From NCBI RefSeq assembly GCF_900105415.1, contig NZ_FNSM01000001.1, positions 5,357,501 to 5,421,500 on the forward strand: 64,000 nt of DNA. Direction: 5' to 3'. The notes beneath the pieces are model-generated. The model had not been told where the DNA came from. It saw only the letters and a list, made by a program, of their open reading frames with translations, and searched no databases. Origin of the DNA: Streptomyces sp. TLI_105. GTDB lineage: Bacteria > Actinomycetota > Actinomycetes > Streptomycetales > Streptomycetaceae. The translations under genes were made by a program, and so were the position numbers. Below, piece by piece: positions 61,465 through 64,000 of this stretch (the first letter of the stretch is position 1; the number at the start of each line of letters is the position of its first letter).

Positions 61465-62409
61465 ATGTCCCGCAAGGCAGCAGTCGTCGCTCTCACCGCC
61501 GTCGCCCCGATCTCCTGGGGCTCCACCTACTTCGTCACCACCGAGTTCCTGCCGCCCGACCGGCCGCTCTTCACCGGCCTCATGCGCGCCCTGCCCGCCG
61601 GCCTCGCCCTCCTCGCCCTCACCCGCAAGCTCCCGCAGGGCGCCTGGTGGTGGAAGTCCGCGGTCCTCGGAGCCCTCAACATCGGCGCCTTCTTCCCGCT
61701 GCTCTTCCTCGCCGCCTACCGGCTGCCCGGCGGGGTCGCCGCGGTCGTCGGTTCCGTCGGCCCGCTCTTCGTCGTCGGCCTCGCGGCCCTCTTCCTCGGC
61801 GAGAAGCCCACGGTGAAGACCCTGCTCACCGCCGTCACCGCCGCCTTCGGCGTCAGCCTCGTGGTCCTCAAGGCCGGAGCCGCGTTCGACCTGATCGGCG
61901 TGGGTGCCGGACTGCTCTCCTCCCTCTCGATGTCCGCCGGCATCGTCTTCACCAAGCGCTGGGGCCGCCCCGAGGGCGTCGGCGCCCTCGCCGTCACCGG
62001 CTGGCAGCTCACCGCCGGCGGCCTGGTCATCCTGCCCATCGCCTTCCTCGTCGAGGGCGCCCCGCCGGCCCTGACCGGCGCCAACCTGGCCGGCTATGCC
62101 TACCTCGCCTTCGGCAACACCGCGATCTCGTACTTCCTCTGGTTCCGCGGCATCGAGCGGCTCAGCGCCTCCTCGGCCACCCTCCTCGGCCCGCTCTCCC
62201 CGATCACCGCGGCCGTCATCGGCTGGGTGGCGCTCGGCCAGGCCCTCGGCGCGGTGCAGGTCCTCGGCATGGTGATCGCCTTCGGCGCCACCCTGGCCGG
62301 CCAGCTGAACCCCCGCACCCCCAAGGCCGTCAAGGGATCGTTCAGCTCTACTGAAAAGAACGCTCAGGAAGTTTCGATGGACCTGGAGGTTTCAGCGGTG
62401 CGACGGTAA
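61465..62409 (+). CDS. EamA-family (DMT) transporter, first copy
   Basis: A 314-aa protein with ten helices as two EamA halves. W-G-S-T-Y-F-V-T and the G-E-K-P-T segment after helix 4 are typical of the drug/metabolite superfamily. Likely exports a small metabolite or drug whose presence is sensed by the divergent MarR protein. GGGGGAAA precedes the ATG by about 6 bp. It ends 5 bp before the second EamA gene. Confidence 0.9.
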   Translation: MSRKAAVVALTAVAPISWGSTYFVTTEFLPPDRPLFTGLMRALPAGLALLALTRKLPQGAWWWKSAVLGALNIGAFFPLLFLAAYRLPGGVAAVVGSVGPLFVVGLAALFLGEKPTVKTLLTAVTAAFGVSLVVLKAGAAFDLIGVGAGLLSSLSMSAGIVFTKRWGRPEGVGALAVTGWQLTAGGLVILPIAFLVEGAPPALTGANLAGYAYLAFGNTAISYFLWFRGIERLSASSATLLGPLSPITAAVIGWVALGQALGAVQVLGMVIAFGATLAGQLNPRTPKAVKGSFSSTEKNAQEVSMDLEVSAVRR

Positions 62410-62414
62410 GGCCC

Positions 62415-63356
62415 ATGAGCCTGGACACCGCACGCAACCCGGCCGCACCACCCGCCACCGACACCGCACCCACCGAGAGGCCGGCACCCGCCAAGGGCGC
62501 CGGCCTCGGCGTGCTCCTCGCCCTCCTCGCCACCGTCGTCTGGTCCGGCAGCTTCGTCGTCGCCCGCGCCCTCCACGACACCGTCCCCCCGGTCCAGGCC
62601 GCCTTCTGGCGCTGGATCGTCGCCCTCGTCGCCGTCGCCCCGCTCGCCGCCCGCGAGACCTGGCGCCAGCGGCACCTGATCCGCCGCCACCTCCGCTTCC
62701 TCGTCCTCGCCGCACTGCTCGGCATCACCGTCTACAACACCCTGGTCAACCAGGCCGGGACCGCCACCTCCGCCGGCAACATGGGCATGATCATGGCCGC
62801 CTCCCCCGTCCTCATGGCCCTCTTCGCCCGCCTCGGCGGAAACCGCCTCGGCCCGCGCCGCACCACCGGCATGCTCGTCGCCTGCGCCGGCGTCCTGCTC
62901 CTCGTCAGCAAGGGCTCCCTCACCCCCGACTTCGCCACCGGCGACCTCTGGGTCATGGCCGCGGCCCTCTGCTTCGCCTCCTACAGCGCCCTCCTCAAGC
63001 GCCGCCCCGCCGAACTCGGCGGCCTCGCTTTCCTCTTCACCACCTTCGCCCTCGGCGCCCTCATGCTCCTCCCGGCGTACGGGATCAGCCTCGCCGTCCA
63101 GGGCGGCTTCGAGCCCACCACCGGCACCGTCGGCCCCCTCGTCTACGTCGGCGTGCTCTCCTCCGCCGTCGCCTTCTTCGCCTGGAACAAGGCCGTCACC
63201 CTGATCGGCGCCGCCCGCGCCGGGATCGTCTACTACCTCCAGCCCGTCTGCGTCGCCCTCCTCTCGTACGCCCTCCTCGGCGAGCAGCTCGGCCTCCTCG
63301 GCGGCGTGAGCATGGTCCTGATCCTCGGCGGGGTCGTCATGAGCTCCGCCCCCTAG
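62415..63356 (+). CDS. EamA-family (DMT) transporter, second copy
   Basis: A 313-aa protein with two EamA halves and ten helices. V-W-S-G-S-F-V-V-A-R and F-W-R-W at the ends of helices 1 and 2 are family signatures, and W-N-K-A-V and Y-L-Q-P-V occur in the second half. It is only distantly similar to its neighbour, so this is a pair of related exporters in one operon and not a fresh duplication. Confidence 0.9.
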   Translation: MSLDTARNPAAPPATDTAPTERPAPAKGAGLGVLLALLATVVWSGSFVVARALHDTVPPVQAAFWRWIVALVAVAPLAARETWRQRHLIRRHLRFLVLAALLGITVYNTLVNQAGTATSAGNMGMIMAASPVLMALFARLGGNRLGPRRTTGMLVACAGVLLLVSKGSLTPDFATGDLWVMAAALCFASYSALLKRRPAELGGLAFLFTTFALGALMLLPAYGISLAVQGGFEPTTGTVGPLVYVGVLSSAVAFFAWNKAVTLIGAARAGIVYYLQPVCVALLSYALLGEQLGLLGGVSMVLILGGVVMSSAP

Positions 63357-63403
63357 CTCTCGGCTTCGCCCGGGCAGGGGGGATCCCCAGATAGGTTGCG
63401 CCC

Positions 63404-64000
63404 ATGACCGAGTGGGACATCAAGAAGCTCCAGATCCTCCGCACCCTCCGCGACCGCGGCACCGTCACCGCGACCGCGGAGGCGCTTCTCATGACCCCCT
63501 CGGCCGTCTCCCAGCAGCTCACCAACCTCGCCAAGCAGCTCGGCGTGCGGCTCCTGGAGGCCCAGGGGCGCCGGGTCCGCCTCACCGACGCCGCCCATCT
63601 GGTGCTGCGCCACGCGGAGGTGGTCTTCGCCCAGCTGGAGCGCGCCGACGCCGAACTCGACGGCTACCTGCGGGGCGAGGCCGGACGGGTGCGGGTCGCG
63701 GCCTTCCCGACGTCCGTGCCCGCGCTCCTCGTCCCCGCCGTGCGCCAGCTGCGGACCGCCCACCCCGGGCTCGACGTCCGGATCCGGGAGGCCGAGGCCG
63801 CGGAGGCGTACGAGCTGCTCACGGCCGGCGAGGTCGACCTCGCACTCTCGCTCGCCGCCCACGCGCCCTCCGTGCGCGACCCCAAGTACAGCCGGGTCCC
63901 GCTGCTCGCCGACCCCCTCGACGTCGCGCTGCCCGCCGGCCACCCGCTCGCCGGCGCCCCCGGCCTGCGGCTCGCCGACCTCGCCGCCGAGCCCTGGATC
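63404..64000 (+). CDS. LysR-family transcriptional regulator, 3' end beyond the window
   Basis: The first 199 codons are visible. The HTH (about 1-62) reads L-R-T-L-R-D-R-G-T-V-T-A-T-A-E-A-L-L-M-T-P-S-A-V, with S-Q-Q-L-x-x-L. The effector domain begins near residue 90 with V-R-V-A-A-F-P-T-S. TAGGTT at 63392-63397 sits 6 nt before the ATG and no SD is present, indicating a leaderless transcript. It may act on neighbouring genes beyond the window. Confidence 0.9.
   Translation, partial: MTEWDIKKLQILRTLRDRGTVTATAEALLMTPSAVSQQLTNLAKQLGVRLLEAQGRRVRLTDAAHLVLRHAEVVFAQLERADAELDGYLRGEAGRVRVAAFPTSVPALLVPAVRQLRTAHPGLDVRIREAEAAEAYELLTAGEVDLALSLAAHAPSVRDPKYSRVPLLADPLDVALPAGHPLAGAPGLRLADLAAEPWI

Overview
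The window reads as high-GC actinobacterial chromosome, almost certainly Streptomyces. The signs are a strong G/C third-position bias, many GTG starts with 4-bp GTGA/ATGA stop-start overlaps, TANNNT hexamers 6-7 bases before several starts (leaderless pattern), and Streptomyces-type families: a thioester (TQXA) LAXTG surface protein, a pSAM2-like integrative element, a PknG cassette and ROK/ABC sugar loci.

Layout. 1-3.6 kb: 3' part of an ssb paralogue, a sortase-anchored thioester protein and an MFS transporter. 3.6-21.7 kb: an integrated actinomycete integrative and conjugative element (AICE) of about 18 kb, bounded by a 49-bp direct repeat (47/49 identical) and lying directly 5' of ettA, not in a tRNA gene. 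Its minus-strand backbone runs from a control region near 12.4 kb down to the integrase: SCO3933-like protein, FtsK/TraB translocase, small membrane and zinc proteins, a GGDEF protein, a compact C5 methyltransferase, RepSA-type initiator, Xis and tyrosine integrase. Its regulators are an XRE-type protein and a GntR-Nudix fusion that looks like KorSA and Pif joined in one chain. The right third is cargo with less typical base composition: an unknown 398-aa protein, an HNH nuclease with two duplicated N-terminal modules, a C5 methyltransferase with a NaeI-type restriction enzyme, and a frameshifted gene.

21.7-34.4 kb: ettA, a hotdog thioesterase, a small hypothetical and a GNAT in an overlapping run; a three-gene FtsX-type ABC exporter; a truncated haemoglobin and a PCMT-like methyltransferase. 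34.4-45.3 kb: a seven-gene minus-strand cassette of GlnX-like sensor, GlnH-like binding protein, coiled-coil protein, PknG kinase, PP2C phosphatase, VWA protein and zinc-ribbon/FHA protein. It looks like a full amino-acid-sensing phosphorelay, wider than the mycobacterial glnX-glnH-pknG unit.

45.5-52.4 kb: a ROK-regulated sugar locus with a binding protein, two permeases, a GH4 phospho-glycosidase and a BadF/NagK-type kinase. 52.4-64 kb: MscS channel, HNH protein, a GH84 enzyme with QD in place of the catalytic DD pair, a 161-bp MITE-like element, a small repeat peptide coupled to malQ, a small membrane protein, MarR with two EamA exporters, and a LysR gene that runs off the end. No tRNA, rRNA, transposase or CRISPR array was seen. 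All functions are read from motifs and context; no database search was run.
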